A stretch of 64,000 nucleotides of DNA, from contig JAKOGI010000027.1 in the NCBI GenBank assembly GCA_029747015.1, positions 1,754,501-1,818,500 of the forward strand, given 5' to 3'. Shown piece after piece: positions 1 to 14,582 of this stretch (positions are counted from its first letter, which is position 1; every line of letters starts with the position of its first letter). The notes under the pieces are model-generated. The model ran no database searches. It saw only the letters and a list, made by a program, of their open reading frames with translations, and was not told the origin of the DNA. The DNA comes from Carnegiea gigantea (taxonomy: Eukaryota; Streptophyta; Magnoliopsida; Caryophyllales; Cactaceae). Made by a program: the position numbers and the translations under genes.

Positions 1-1975
<1,975 letters not shown>

Positions 1976-2899
1976 GAGGGCTCTTTGCGTCGCTTACCTC
2001 TCTGTGCCCTCCTTGGTGATAATAATTTGTACGTTATGGTTTGTTGCCTTGGGCAAAGGGCGTTTATGATTTGTGAAGCAAAGCCTCTTGAAGCCTTTGT
2101 ATCTGAAGAGAGAATGAAACCCCTTTTTTTAACGCTTCTAAATCCCTGCAGATTCGTGTTACTGCTGTTTTGTGGCTCAGCTGAAGCCATCCTTCGGTTT
2201 TGTATCTTCCTGGGATTCAGTTTCAAATAAGAAGAGATTCAGTGTGAATGTCATTCTAGTTGCGTTTTACATGAGATTGTTATGATTTCTGGTTGAATAG
2301 TGCAAGGATTCTTGAGGCAGGAGCTAATTTGACTTGTTCTTTTTTGTTTGTGGGGTGAACTTTCGTTGAAATCTGTTAGAAATATAGATCAAAGTTTACG
2401 AAGGAAGATAGATATAAATTGCTCTGCAGGGGAGTTATTTGCATTTGGGTGTGTTATCTCAAGCAACGCAGATTGGAAAAAAAGCCAAGGGAAAAGGTGG
2501 CTGGCTGTGATGTTAAAATCGATCTCACTCTGCCTTTGGCTCGCTTCTTGCTCTTGCCCCAAGAAAAAGGACCACTTGCTCAGCAGAAATTGGATCCTTT
2601 GGTTCGTTCGACAGAAGCAGCATCAAAATGCAAGTGCTACACTAAACGTTGGCGGTTATTTTTTGTTTGTAAGTGAATGTAATGAGAAGACCCGAAAATA
2701 ACGAATATTAAAACAATTCATATGTTGACATTTCGTTGTAGCATTTTTGCGCTTTTTGTCGTCAAGATATAAAAAGGGCTTTCTTGTCTAAAGGTAGAGG
2801 TGAGCAAACAGGGTTGAATTTCAAATTAATTGGATCAAAAAAAGAAAAAAAAGAAGAAGGTTGTCATGTGATAGCGCAGAACACTAATTGGATCTCTTA
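1976..2899 (+). other. 3' UTR and downstream region of NDUFS7
   Basis: This is non-coding sequence after the stop codon. Small frames at 1985-2230 and 2348-2701 show no recognisable domain and overlap each other in several frames, so they are taken as UTR or intergenic. No clear plant poly(A) signal could be singled out. A purine-rich patch lies near 2840. Confidence 0.4.
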
Positions 2900-3593
2900 G
2901 AGCGTTCCCAGCCGTGAGCCTATTTTTTGGCTCACGGGTGGGGGCCTACCATTATCACATTAACCTTCTCTCCAACTTTTTATCTCACAATCCTCACTCT
3001 CTCCAATGCAAGGCTCACTACTTTAGCTCATCAAATAAAATAATACAAATGGACCCCACACCTAACCATATTTAATTGGTTTATTGTTTTTGTTTTGGTT
3101 AGTTGTTTGGGTTTATTAATTTCGGAAAAAATAATGTGCACATAATAATTTGGTAATACAACAATTTTGTTAAAAAAATTACAATTTCTTTTCAAAAACC
3201 AAATAAATAATACTAATTTGGTAGAATAATAATTTTTTGGGGACAAATAATATGCATATTAATAATTTGGTAATAGTTGAATAATTTCTTAAAAATTAGA
3301 AATTCTTTTTAAAAATTCAATAAATAAATAAATAAAAGTTTTAAACAAAACAAAAATCAAAAAAAGTAATCAAAAAAAGAAACACAAGAAAAATCCAAAA
3401 AATAACAAAAACAAAAAAAAGAAAAAAAATAAGGAAAACAAAAAAAAAAGGAAAATTGGGCCAAAGGGCCGCTCATGGCCCCGAGCCGTCATGCGGGCCT
3501 TGTGTCGCGAGCCTTGCACTGGATTCGCTCTCCTTCACCAGCCCGCCCGCCACGTCAAAAGAGAGGCCTGCGCGCTAAGCGCTGGGCTTGCTC
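2900..3593. mobile_element. PIF/Harbinger-like MITE with TTA target duplication
   Basis: The ends are inverted: the left reads GAGCGTTCCCAGC and the complement of the right reads GAGCAAGCCCAGCGC. Both are flanked by TTA (2897-2899 and 3594-3596), the 3-bp duplication typical of PIF/Harbinger elements. Near the left end the words GAGCC...GGCTCACGGG can fold into a short hairpin. The interior is A-rich and carries no transposase. The GC-rich right part (3470-3590) contrasts sharply with the A-rich middle, so the element may be composite. Confidence 0.6.
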
Positions 3594-3841
3594 TTACCTC
3601 TTTCTTTTTCGCTTACTACTCTTTCAGTATTCGTATTTCTCACTTAACGACACAACCTTACTTATTTCATTTTTTGAGGGTTAGTGAATCAAATGTGATT
3701 TTTGTTCCAATTTTTTACTCCAGTTCATGAATAGGGCTAGTTTTCTAGTCTTTTTATTTAATTGCGGAAAGCTAGTCTTTAGAGTTAGTGTGAGATAGAG
3801 GAACAAAAGTAAACAGAGGTGACACCTCATCTGTCTTTCCT

Positions 3842-4620
3842 GGGTGATGATTTTTCCACGTTCAAAGACACTGTTTCTGCGAAAATTTGACTTATGAGAC
3901 AAATATGCCCCAAACCATCAGAGCTGGATGGCGCTTCCCTTGCTGTGATTCTTTCCTAGTTTATTCTAGTTTCTTTCCACATTTGCTAGTGTTCCTAAAT
4001 TATTTCTCACATTATGCATCTCGTTTTCTTTTTTTATTTTTGGATTTGGTACGGACAACAGACAAATATAAGATAAAATTATATTTTGATTTGTCGTAGT
4101 GAAATTTTATATAATTTGCATACTTATATCTGTTTTTAATATAAAAAATAAAACATGGTATAAGTATATTTTAGTCTTTATTGACAATTTTCATTTTAAA
4201 ATTTATTTACTAATTAAAAAAAGAGATAGCTGCAAACCAAAAACAATAATGATATATTTGTGTTGATATTTGACATAGGTGGATTTATATCTAATCTACG
4301 GGCTCATGGTTATTTCAAAAAAATGGTATTTGACATAGGTGGATTTATATCCTTCGTTTTCAGATTAAATATTGATCTTTAATCCAAAAAGTGCACATTG
4401 ATGGACATTATTAATAAATCAAAATAATATTTACTGATGAGATGGGCATTAATAAGTCTACATTAACAAACTATGTATAGCTATATTTTTGTGGTCTTCT
4501 CTTTTGTATTAATAAGATAAAGCCATCGCAATCTACTTCTGATGATATGCAGGGCATATTTGTCCCATGAGTCAAATTTTCGTGGAAGCAATATTTTTGA
4601 ACATGGAAAAATCATCACCC
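3842..4620 (+). mobile_element. MULE-like MITE, copy A
   Basis: Long terminal inverted repeats of about 70 bp begin GGGTGATGATTTTTCCA and end in the complementary TGGAAAAATCATCACCC. The flanks are GTCTTTCCT (3833-3841) and GTCTTTCCC (4621-4629), a 9-bp target duplication with one mismatch. Long inverted repeats plus a 9-bp duplication are the signature of Mutator-like elements. The element is 779 bp and has no transposase; the reading frame at 3887-4099 is incidental. A second copy in the opposite orientation lies at 11351-12287. Confidence 0.85.
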
Positions 4621-4629
4621 GTCTTTCCC

Positions 4630-5340
4630 TCATCACCATCGCATGTTACTGAACCAAAGGATTTACCATACAAGAGGCAGGCGGGACAACAATTTCCCTC
4701 ATCAAGACCGGGTCGGACCGAACCGGTCCGAACTGAGTACATTTGCACCCATCTCAGTTCAAAAAATTCTCTTGTTTGGTCTTCGGTCCAGTCCACCAAT
4801 CCAGACCGAGGAATGACTATTTTAAAAATAAAATAAAATAAAAAATTGTTAAGAGTTTGAGACTTTCATTTGATTTTTTTTGGTCCAAGACTAATGCCAA
4901 GTGCTAACTAACGCCCCTTGGAATTAGCAAATAAAATTAATAATAATATGATTTTGGCCAAAATTAATTGAGCCAATAAGTTTTTCTCCAACCGTACTTG
5001 AAAATAAATTCAGTCTGCTTCGGTCGATCCCAGTCCAGTTCGAATTTTTTCGGTCCGGTCTCCATCCGATTCGGCTCTTATTCCGTCTGGTCCTCGGTCC
5101 GCCCTTTTTCCCTTAATCAATCTTCTGTCCAACTTATTTTGGTACGGGTTTACACAGATGAACACTCCTACGCATACTTCTAAATATTCAGTCATGCTTC
5201 CCAACTTTTCAAGAAACTCAATGCACTTCTTCGATTAAAGAATCCTCTTTTGACAGAACCTCCTTGGCCCCAATGAGTGTTCTCAATAAGTAGTCTGATG
5301 TTGTTTTAGTTACCTTGGATGGTTTGATGTTTTGATGAAA
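4630..5340. repeat. GGTCCG/CCGAAC-rich degenerate repeat
   Basis: Two clusters, about 4700-4810 and 5020-5120, are built from words such as GGTCCGGT, TCGGTC and CCGAACC. Similar words occur in short plant hAT-type elements ending in TGAACACTCCTA, which is seen near 5158-5170. I could not find a clean target duplication, so the boundaries are approximate. No gene is seen. Confidence 0.35.
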
Positions 5341-6158
5341 AATAATAATAAAAAAAAAGAATATCCAAAATTCGAGTGGCCGAAGCGAAAGCAGCTAATT
5401 TCAAAGTAACGGAAAGAAAATCAATAATTGGGGTGAGAGAGTCAAAGTCGAAAAGAAGTGAGAAATCTGCTTTCCTTTCTTTGATTACGGTAGAGTGTCA
5501 TCTTGATGTGGTGGAAGTCATTAGTTCGGGTCTGTTTATCCCTAAACCCAACGTAACTTTTTTTTACTTTGACTTGCTTCCCAGCCGTGATTGAATGAGA
5601 ATGGTAAGCATTCTTATTTATGTAAACTTTTGTTTCACTGGGTGGGGATAGTAATATCCCGACCATAACCCATATTTATTTAAATCATCTTTTTTTTATG
5701 GTTATTTATTTAACCAAATCATATTTATTAATTCAAATACACCCAATTTATTTATTTAGCAAATTACAATTTTGGGTCCCACCTTGAATTTTGGGTTTCA
5801 ATTATCGTAAAATTTCAGGTAAATCAATGGTAGGCCTCGATAATTATAATTGAGTGTTAAATTATTTTTCATGACGTCACAAAATTTTAAGTTTTAACTA
5901 CGCAAAAACTTGAGCTCGAATTCATTTATTTTGATCCAATTCATTGGGCCCAAATTATTGCCCAATTCCATTGGGCTCAAATTATGGCCTGAAAATTTAG
6001 GTGCAAGTAAATTAAATTAATTGCTATCATTTGTGCCTAATTTTAATTAGCAAAAAGATATTTTTAGAGGCTTAAAAATCAGTCAAGTATTTGTCAAGTA
6101 TTTATCTTTAAGCAAAGCAATCTCAACCAAGTAAAAGCTCACTTGAAAACTCCACACT

Positions 6159-6189
<31 letters not shown>

Positions 6190-8157
6190 CACTACCTACG
6201 GCAGCCCCACTCCTCCCTCGCAACAGCTGCTGTCGACTATTCCACCACTAGCCAGGTGCCTAACACCGGCTAGGGACCACCACCAGCAGCTCCCTCTGAC
6301 CTTGGCCACCCCCCACGCACTCAAACACCCTCCCCTCTGAGCTTGACAAGAGGTAAACCCTCACCTTTATCTTGCGTGATTTTGAGTTTTGTTGTCGTTT
6401 TCATTGCAATATGTGTTTATATGATTAAAATAAGTGTTATTATGTAATTTCCTTGTGTTTGGAGATGATTAAATTTATGGTTTTTGAGCTTGAGTATGAT
6501 CATGATGGTTGAAAGCAAGAAAGGGTGAAATTGATCTTGTTTTACAATGCTTGTTGTGATCTTTGATATAAAAAGTGGATTTAATGTTGTGTATGATGAT
6601 TTTAAACTCATTTATGGAAGTTTGAATGAGGATTGGAATTGGGCATAATCTAGGATTTCATGATCATGCATAAGTTGGCTTGTTGAATTGCCCACTGTCG
6701 AAAATTATGGGAATTATAGGTTGTCCAAAAATTCTAAAACTTTTACTGTAGATTCTCTATAATATTTGGGAGTTTTCAGAAAAATTTCATGAATTTTGGA
6801 GGTGTAATTAGTGAGTTATGAAATTTTGAAGAAAATTGTCCCTTTTTTGAATACGAATTATGTAATTATGTATAAATGAAGTTTTTTGGAGTGTGGATAT
6901 GTTAATGGCTTCAAAAATAGATGTTTTGTAAATTTTTTGCTAAATTGATGAATCATGGAAAGTTCCATTTGTGACCAAGAGATGTTGGTTGGACTAATTA
7001 TGTAAGTAAATGAATTTGTTGGGAGATTGTAGATATTGATGTAAAAAAATATATTGAAAATTTTGTAAAGTTTATCATGGAGTGGTTTTTGAGCATTTTA
7101 GCCAAAGTAAGGGTATTATAAGGAGGAAATAAATAATCATCGATTTTATTGGGGGTTTTCGCCTCGATTTATGAGAGAAAAGAAGAGAAACATGCATTTT
7201 GGGAGCTTAACTATGAGTTTTGAATAACTTATGAATATTACAAAGAACGTACCAAATTTGGGGAGTTTAATAGCTTTTATTGGGATCAATAATCTATTTT
7301 GGGTGAAAAACTGTATTTAATGAACTTGTGAATGAAATATGAGAAGTGGGGATAACTTTGACTCAGAAACTATATTTATCAGACCACGTTATTGTAGTTT
7401 ATACTATTTTGAACCAAGATATATCTCTCTTGGTCTCAAACTTTTATTACTTACTTAATTTAGAATGTATCAAATGTATTTATCAAACCAATCTAGTGTG
7501 CTCGCTGTTACTTTGAACCAAGCTATACATCAACAAGCCTTAAACCCGTATCAGCAGCATATCTCAGAAAAGGCCAAAAGCACACTCTCATTTGTCACTA
7601 TTAAGGCCTTTTTCTTTGTAATTTCATTTATCTCATGTGATCTATTTTACTTTCATTTACTTTATATCGATTTAATTACTTTTATTAATTCAGTCTTGAA
7701 GTTATATTGAAATACCCAAGTTATGCATACCATTTAATTACTCAATTTCTATTACACATACTTTTACTTACTCAATTATGTGAGTGAGGATCATTTACTG
7801 ACTACAAATACCTACAATGACAATTATGAAACAGAGTTGATGCCTAGTTATCGTTCCTCGTTATGCATAAGTGCTATCAAGTTAGAACATATTTATCAAG
7901 TCAAATGATGTTTTTAAAGACTTAAGGTACGTCCATTCCATTGCTCGTATCTTCAGAAAGCAGAATATGTTTATCAAATTACAACTCTTAAGGAGTTTAT
8001 TAATGAATCAGTTTATACAGTGATTTACCATTTAACTTGTGACCCCGTCAGTTATCATCTATAGAGCGTCAGCCCATCATTTACCCACATGACTTCAGGC
8101 CAAGTCTTGATCGGATTGGCAAGTGTACATATGTGAATAGATCATATCATTACAACG
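5341..8157. other. AT-rich intergenic region, no gene recognised
   Basis: The stretch is AT-rich with many stops in all frames. It contains a (CT)n run at 6166-6189 followed by a C-rich segment to about 6345. The latter reads as 65 proline-, leucine- and serine-rich residues but resembles no known protein. The layout (CT-rich leader, then a T-rich stretch with intron-like composition) could be a promoter and leader of a dead transposon or transcript. No retroelement domain was found. Confidence 0.35.
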
Positions 8158-8405
8158 GGTTCACATATAAATAATAATGAACAATTCGATTTTATATTAC
8201 TTTCATTTTTATCGTTATTGCGAACTCAATGAATTGCAAAAAGTGGGTACCCGCCGGTAAGGTCTTAATGTTCATTTACAACTGGTTCACATATAAATAA
8301 TAATGAATAATTCGATTTTATATTACTTTCATTTTCATCGTTATTGCGAACTAAATGAATTGCAAAAAGTGGGTACCCGCCGGTAAGGTCTTAATGTTCA
8401 TTTAC
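8158..8405. repeat. tandem duplication, 126-bp unit, two copies
   Basis: The unit starting GGTTCACATATAAATAATAA at 8158 is repeated from 8284 with only a few substitutions. Both copies contain GTGGGTACCCGCCGGTAAGG, which is palindromic around GGGTACCC. The near identity points to a recent duplication. Confidence 0.9.
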
Positions 8406-9479
8406 CCATATGGGGATGCATGTACTGAGTTTTAGCGCACATTTCTTGAAATGTTTTCCTGTTTTTCATTTTAGGTAATGAAGCCACATATATACCTCCA
8501 TTTAGTAAGCCCTTTTGGGAGTTATTAGTTGCTCACAGTGGATTAAGCATAGCATGAAGGTTGGGTACAACCTCAAGGACAAGACAGGTTTATTCTCAAT
8601 GTACATGTTTAATATGGAGTGCAGGATAACCGATTATATGAATATGTTGATGGTATTAAAGTCAAACCACTATGGTTTTTGACTTGGAGTATTTCAAGTT
8701 TAATGATTCTTGTCTTTATGGTCGTGAGTTGGCAGTAATGAGTAGTCTCAATTAGCCTCGTCCAATTTAGGACGGCAGTAGCGCCTTCAATCATTAAGTC
8801 TTCTGCTGCAATTTTTCGTAAATCAAATCATTAGCATTTTGGGGGATTATAAGGGCCTACTTTCTTCAGCCGGTTTTTCCAAAACATAGTCACGGTTGGA
8901 GCTATGAAGCTTTTCTTATTATTAAAAAAAGAGGTATGCTTGAATGAACTAGTCAACTTCCCCTCAGTTTTGTACATGTCATGTGCAAAGCATCTCTGAT
9001 CTCCTCTTCCTTTCCTTTGACAGGTGCAAAGAGCTTGCAATCTTTCAAGATTCTTATCTTACTTCCATTCCAGTGGCTTGACCAATAACCAATAGTGAAA
9101 ACCAAAAAATCCACTGTTACACCAAAATAGACCTAGCCCAAGCAGAAATATAAGCTCATCCCAAAAGAGCCGAAGTGCCACATAATAAGCGTCAGTTCAG
9201 AAATAATTAGGATGGTAGTGAACTGACTGGTTGTTTAGAATTTACAAGGGTGTGGGTTTTAATATTACGAGTCTTTAAAATGCTTCTTTCAATTTTCATA
9301 ATTGAAAAATTAGTTACAAGAATTGATTTTCAACCAAATTTTTATCCACAAAAAATCCTTTATTAAATTAAACAAGTTGTTGATATTTTTTTAATGATTT
9401 TTACCTTCCTATCTTTTTCCTCCTTTTTCCCTGCAAACTTTTCTTTAGTTTTTTTAAAAAAATATATATATTCTAGTAG
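8406..9479. other. intergenic region, nothing recognised
   Basis: No reading frame with family similarity, no RNA gene and no bounded repeat was found. Frames at 8609-8794 and 8831-9040 (minus) are short and unrecognised. Confidence 0.35.
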
Positions 9480-11130
9480 TCAAATTTTGGTGTTCACCAA
9501 CCCCCCCAAAAAAAACATTGTTCACTAATAGTTGACCTATAGTTCACAAATAAGATAAAACCTATTGTTCTCAAAAATAAAATTATATGCTATCAATGTT
9601 CTATTATTCACCAATAATATTTCTTAGGCTTTTTTTGAAGGATTGTTTATTAGGCAAAGTTCCAATAAAGTTTTATTGGACACAAAAATTTGGCTTATGT
9701 TCACAAAATATTAACCTATTGTTCACAAAATAGGACTTTAATGCTAGCAATGTTCTGTTATTCACCAATAATTAGGAAAAGAAAAGTTACATCGTTCACA
9801 AAAATTTGACATATTGTTGACAAATGTTAACCTATCATTTAGAAAATATAAGCCTATTGTTCATAAAATAGAATTATATGGTAGAATGTTATATTATTTA
9901 CTAAGAGTTCTTAGTGTCCCCCCCCCCCCCCAAAAAAAGTATGTCTTATTAGCAAGAGTTTCAATGATGAAGGTGCTACTGTTCACTAAACATAAACCTA
10001 TTGTTCATAAAATATAAACTTATTGTTAACAAATTTAAATATGTTGCTCAAACAATTCTTAGTTTTTTTTTAAAATTATCTTTCAGTCAAAGTTCTAATA
10101 AAAAAATATTCTATTATTCATAATAAGTTAACCTATAGCTGATAAATTATAACCCTATTGTTTGCAACAAACATTTAAAAAAAAAAAAAGACTAACCTAT
10201 TGTTCTATAAAATAACTTTTATATTTTTTATGACTTTAGATGAACTTTTATGCTAACAATATTCAGTTTTCATCAATAATTATTTAATTATTCAATTAAA
10301 AATAGTGGATATATGTTCAAAACTCTAAGATTTAAAAATCATTAAAAGATAAGCTAAATAATATTGTTAATAAAAAAATATTATATTATACTCGAAATGT
10401 GTTCTATTGTTCATAGAATGTTAGCACATTGTTCAAAAATGCAGAGTTATGATTCACAAAATAGAATTTTGTGCTAGTAATATTACATTGTTCATTACAA
10501 GCTCTTAGTTTTTTGTTTTTTTTTTTTTTGAGGGGGGAATATGTTCTGTTAGCCGAAATATGTTCAGTTAATTCTCATCTTGACATAGTTATTATTATCC
10601 TGCCTCGGATTATCAAGGTACAATATTCACATCTCCTATGTTGTTTTTATATTTATCTGGTGCCACTTGATTTTATTGTCTCATGTAGATTACATTTTGC
10701 ATGTCAAAAAGTTTAACCTTCTAAGTATTTGCCAAACTTTTATGTGGGTCTCTATAAATCAATATCTCTGTGAGCAATAATGTCTACTGAGGTAAGGTCG
10801 TCTACATCTGAATCTCTCTAAACTCTGCGAAAACAGGACCCACACTGGGAGTTTGTTTTAGCCAAACTTAGAATTTAAAAAGAAAATTACGTTGTTCACA
10901 AAATTAGCTTACGATTCACAAAATGTTAACCAATTGTTCACATACTATGAACTTGTAGTTTAGAAAATGTGAACCTATTGTTCATAAAATAAAGTTTTTA
11001 CGCTATTACTATTCTATTGTTTACAAAAAATTGTGCATGCTCATTACTTCATAGTTATATACTTATATTCGCATAAATGTAAGTACTTATGCTCATTTAT
11101 CTCAATATATTGTATAAAACTATAAAAAAA
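9480..11130. repeat. GTTCAC-motif degenerate minisatellite-like tract
   Basis: Words of the form CTATTGTTCACAAAATA, with variants such as TATTGTTCATAAAATA, recur every few tens of bases through this stretch, for example near 9505, 9540, 9718, 9860, 9995, 10420, 10895, 10935 and 10978. The spacing is irregular. No coding frame persists. Similar GTTCACTA words recur inside the element near 62.8-63.4 kb. The tract could be subterminal repeats of a decayed DNA transposon. Confidence 0.6.
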
Positions 11131-11350
11131 TGTAATCATGCTTCTTTTTTATAGTCAGAGTCAATACACTGTAAATCTTATTTTTGGCAACATCTATTGT
11201 AAATTAACATTAGTTAAACATATTATGTATTCAAAAAGAGATACATCAATGATGCCAAAAATGGAGGAGAATTGGGTTTCTAAGAAGACCCTTGTGACTG
11301 CAAGCTCAGATGTCATGAAAACAAGAAAGCCATGAAGACATCAATATGAC

Positions 11351-12287
11351 GGGTGATAATTTTTCCACGTTCAAAAACACTGCTTTTACGGAAATTTGAC
11401 TCATGAGACAAATATACCTTGCACGCCATCAGAACTGGATTGCGGTGGCTTTATCTTATCAATACGAAACAGAAGACCACAAAAATATAGCTATACATAG
11501 GGCCTGTTCTTTTTGTGGGTCAATTTCGAAATATGAACCTCAATCTACTTCAACCCACTTCAGCCCACTTTAACCTACTTCAACCCATTTTAACCTACTT
11601 CAATCCGATTCACCCTTTTAACCCCCACTTTGCCAACGAAAAGAGCAAGCCCATAGTTTGTTAATGTAGACTTATTAATGCCCATCTCATCAGTAAGTAT
11701 TATTTGATTTAATAATAATACACATCAATGTGCACTTTTTGGATTAAAGATCAATATTTAATCTGAAAACGAAGGATATAAATCCACCTATGTCAAATAT
11801 CATTTTTTTGAAATAACCATGAGCCCGTAGATTTGATATAAATCCACCTATGTCAAATATCAACACAAATATATCATTATTGCTTTTGGTTTGCAGCTAT
11901 CTCTTTTTTTAATTAGTAAATAAATTTTAAAATGAAAATTGTCAATAAAGACTAAAATATACTTATACCATATTTTATTTTTTATATTAAAAACAGATAT
12001 AAGTATGCAAATTATATAAAATTTCAGTACCACCAAACCAAAATATAATTTTATCTTATATTTGTCTATTGTCCATACCAAATCCAAAAATAAAAAAAGA
12101 AAACAAGATGCATAATGTGAGAAATAATTTAGGAACACTAGCAAATGTGGAAAGAAACTAGAATAAACTAGGAAAGAATCACAGCAAGGGAAGCGCAATC
12201 CAGCTGTGATAGTTTGTAGGGGCATATTTGTCTCATTAGTCAAATTTCTATGGAAACCGTGTCTTTGAACGTGGAAAACCATCACCG
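11351..12287 (-). mobile_element. MULE-like MITE, copy B (with nested MITE)
   Basis: This is the same family as the element at 3842-4620, in the opposite orientation. Terminal inverted repeats of about 70 bp (GGGTGATAATTTTTCCACG at the left) are flanked by a perfect 9-bp duplication, CAATATGAC, at 11342-11350 and 12288-12296. The length is 937 bp, or about 781 bp without the nested insertion at 11500-11652 and its duplicated triplet, which matches the 779 bp of copy A. The 161-residue minus-strand frame inside (11860-12345) is not a gene. It runs past the end of the element and is the non-coding interior read through. Confidence 0.92.
11500..11652. mobile_element. PIF/Harbinger-like MITE nested in the MULE MITE
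   Basis: The element begins GGGCCTGTTCTTTTTG and ends CGAAAAGAGCAAGCCC, with inverted termini, and is flanked by ATA on both sides (11497-11499 and 11653-11655). Its interior is a string of TTCAACCCACTT-type words. Copy A of the host element shows the unoccupied site (CTATGTATAG on the + strand at about 4475), which proves both the insertion and the 3-bp duplication. A relative with the same ends sits at 38487-38733. Confidence 0.88.
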
Positions 12288-12296
12288 CAATATGAC

Positions 12297-13939
12297 ACGT
12301 GGAATAGACCTTTTTTTTTGGTTTTTTTTCCTTGGTATTGTACACTAAATTTATATAAATATATTAAAGTAAAAAATATTTTTTTATCTAATTGTTACAT
12401 ATCACTTTCACATACTTTGCTTTTTTTTTTTTTGGGTACTGATTATTGGAAGCTTGAAATATTAGTTTGATTCATTTTTCAATATCTCATTATTATTTTT
12501 ATCTTTTCAATTCAAAAAATATACATAATAAAAGACCATGATTTCGTGTTTTACGAAAACTTTGGCAATGTCTGGTAATGTCATGGTTATTAATAAAGAT
12601 TTTGATATAAAAAGATTTTTATTTTCAAAACTACGTACAATACTAACTACCGTTCTAAATACAACACCAAAAGGACAATAAGTTTACAACAACACAACAT
12701 GATGCGATGCGAAGCGATGGAAAATATCACCAATGAAAATAGAGGTTTTAAAGCTGAAAATTGAAATAAAACAATCACATTGAATGAGTGTATTTTTTGC
12801 TAAAACTTTTGTCGATACAAATATTATCATTATGACATTAATATTTTTCAATAATACTAATAACTATTAATAAAAAATCAATTATTATGACGCTTACAAA
12901 CTATAACATTATATTAATGATATACACGAGATCAAATATTAGCGTATTTATCAAGAAATTATCAAATTTCTCTGTTACAAAATAAAATACTCACAGTTTA
13001 AAATAAAAATAGTTACATATATAAATCCTTAATGCTAGTTCATATTTTAAAAAATATACTATATAGTGACTTGACTTCATAGGCATACTTAAACAAATAC
13101 ATATACACTGACGTGATGGATTTCTAACCAAATGACGATAACTAGGCAAGCTTATTTCACAATAAAATTTAAAGCTAGGACCGACCTCATGGCTTCATTA
13201 TTTCTATATACGGGAATGTAAGACCCATGAATTGCCTAAAATTTGGGCTTTTGGCCCAACATTATCCAGACTAGCAGTTTTCAGGGAATTGGTTGAGATC
13301 CCAAGGGCGTGTTATGTGTCATAGGGTGATTCTTCGAGAGAACTATGACATATGTGGTCACTTAGTTTGATTATTACATTTGTCAATTACTTGTAATATG
13401 ACATAAGATAAAATAATATGATATTGGGCATTTATGATTGAAATATATAAAGCCCATAAATATAGGAAATTGTGATAATGATATTTTAACTTACTTTTTT
13501 ACAAATTATATGTTCATTCACAGTTTATAGTTGCGTATCGATTCAACTTATTATACCTAAGCTTGAGCTCAATAATATTAGTTGCTTGGATTCTTTTGGA
13601 ATAGAACTCTTCTAACTTTAAGTCTCCGTGCTTGGATCATCTCAAATTTTAATAAAATGTGTGTAAAATTACATACACGCGCATGTACACATATAAGATA
13701 GAGGGGGGAGGAATGTAAAGAAAAAAGCGGCACCATGTAGGCATGAGCATCACTAATGTCATTGTCCAACTTAAATAATATGACTATGAAATCTAAACTA
13801 AATTTTTTTCCTTTTTGGATCCAGATGAGCCATAAAAACAGTAGTATTATACAACATGGGAAGGAATAATCAAAGTTTAGAATTAATACATCCAAGGTCT
13901 CGTCGTTAACCTCTAAACTAAAATTTCATCAATATCTAA
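12297..13939. other. AT-rich intergenic region, no gene recognised
   Basis: The stretch is AT-rich. A short segment near 13215-13330 begins TGTAAGACCCATGAATTGCC and looks like the start of a plant long terminal repeat, but no matching end was found. The minus-strand frame at 13578-13895 has no recognisable domain. Confidence 0.3.
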
Positions 13940-14200
13940 ACTAGAATTAGAACCATGTGTAAAAGCATTAGGCCTACTATCGTCCCTAGGGTTTTGGTCG
14001 TTTCACCTCTCAGTCTCTCAGTCTCTCTTCCTCTCAATTAATGCTCATTTTTAGTCATCTTCTCTCTCTCTCTCTCTCTCTCTGAGTGCAGTAATTAAAG
14101 CTTAGTAAGAAGCCATAAGAGAAAGTACGAGGAGAACACATCATTGTCACCTTCTCCAATGACGCCACAGTGAAGTCTCCACCACAATCGTGCTGCTCTT
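13940..14200 (+). pseudogene. decayed copy of the KH-protein gene leader and exon 1
   Basis: This segment is colinear with 17958-18210, the promoter-proximal leader and first exon of the intact KH gene about 4 kb downstream. Shared landmarks in the same order are TAGAATT(A/G)GA(A/G)CCA, the CCTAGGGTTTTG box, a CT-rich leader with CTCTCAAT, then AGAGAAAGTACGAGGAGAAC and finally CAATCGTGC. The start ATG region is lost and the frame is broken. A (CT)n expansion is present at 14060-14084. No KH-domain exon follows, so only the 5' end was duplicated. Confidence 0.8.
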
Positions 14201-14582
14201 TCCTATTGTATTGTTATCTTGAGCTTCCAGGTAAATGCCTTATCATGAAGCTGATTTGAAGACCCATGGCGTGCTATTTTCGATTGCTCAACGACTAGGG
14301 ATTTGTGGTTGGGATTGGAGATCCATGCAGATCAAGAATCTTGGTTCTTCCTCTGCTTCTTTAAATTGAAGCTTGGTCCATGAGCTGAGTTAGATCAAGA
14401 GACTTTTATGCTTTGTCTTACGCTTGCTCGATGTGCTTGGAGTGGTAGAAATTCCAAGTTGTAAATGTAAGAATACGTAGGTCGGGCAGATCTATGAGTG
14501 AACTAGGAGAATGCTGCGAGATATAAAGATGCTTAGCGAAGAAGGTGGGGCAACAACCAGTACTGAAGACATGTCTCTTATT

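Noticed and set aside
5376..5594. 72-residue + strand frame (MAEAKAANFKV...)
   Set aside because: No family recognised, no promoter or splice context, surrounded by repeats; left as intergenic.
9480..11130. CRISPR-like repeat array
   Set aside because: The GTTCAC words are degenerate, irregularly spaced and in plant nuclear DNA; there are no constant repeats, spacers or cas genes.
11860..12345. 161-residue minus-strand reading frame
   Set aside because: It is the interior of the MULE MITE read through its boundary. Copy A preserves only part of it, with stops, and no transposase or other motif is present.
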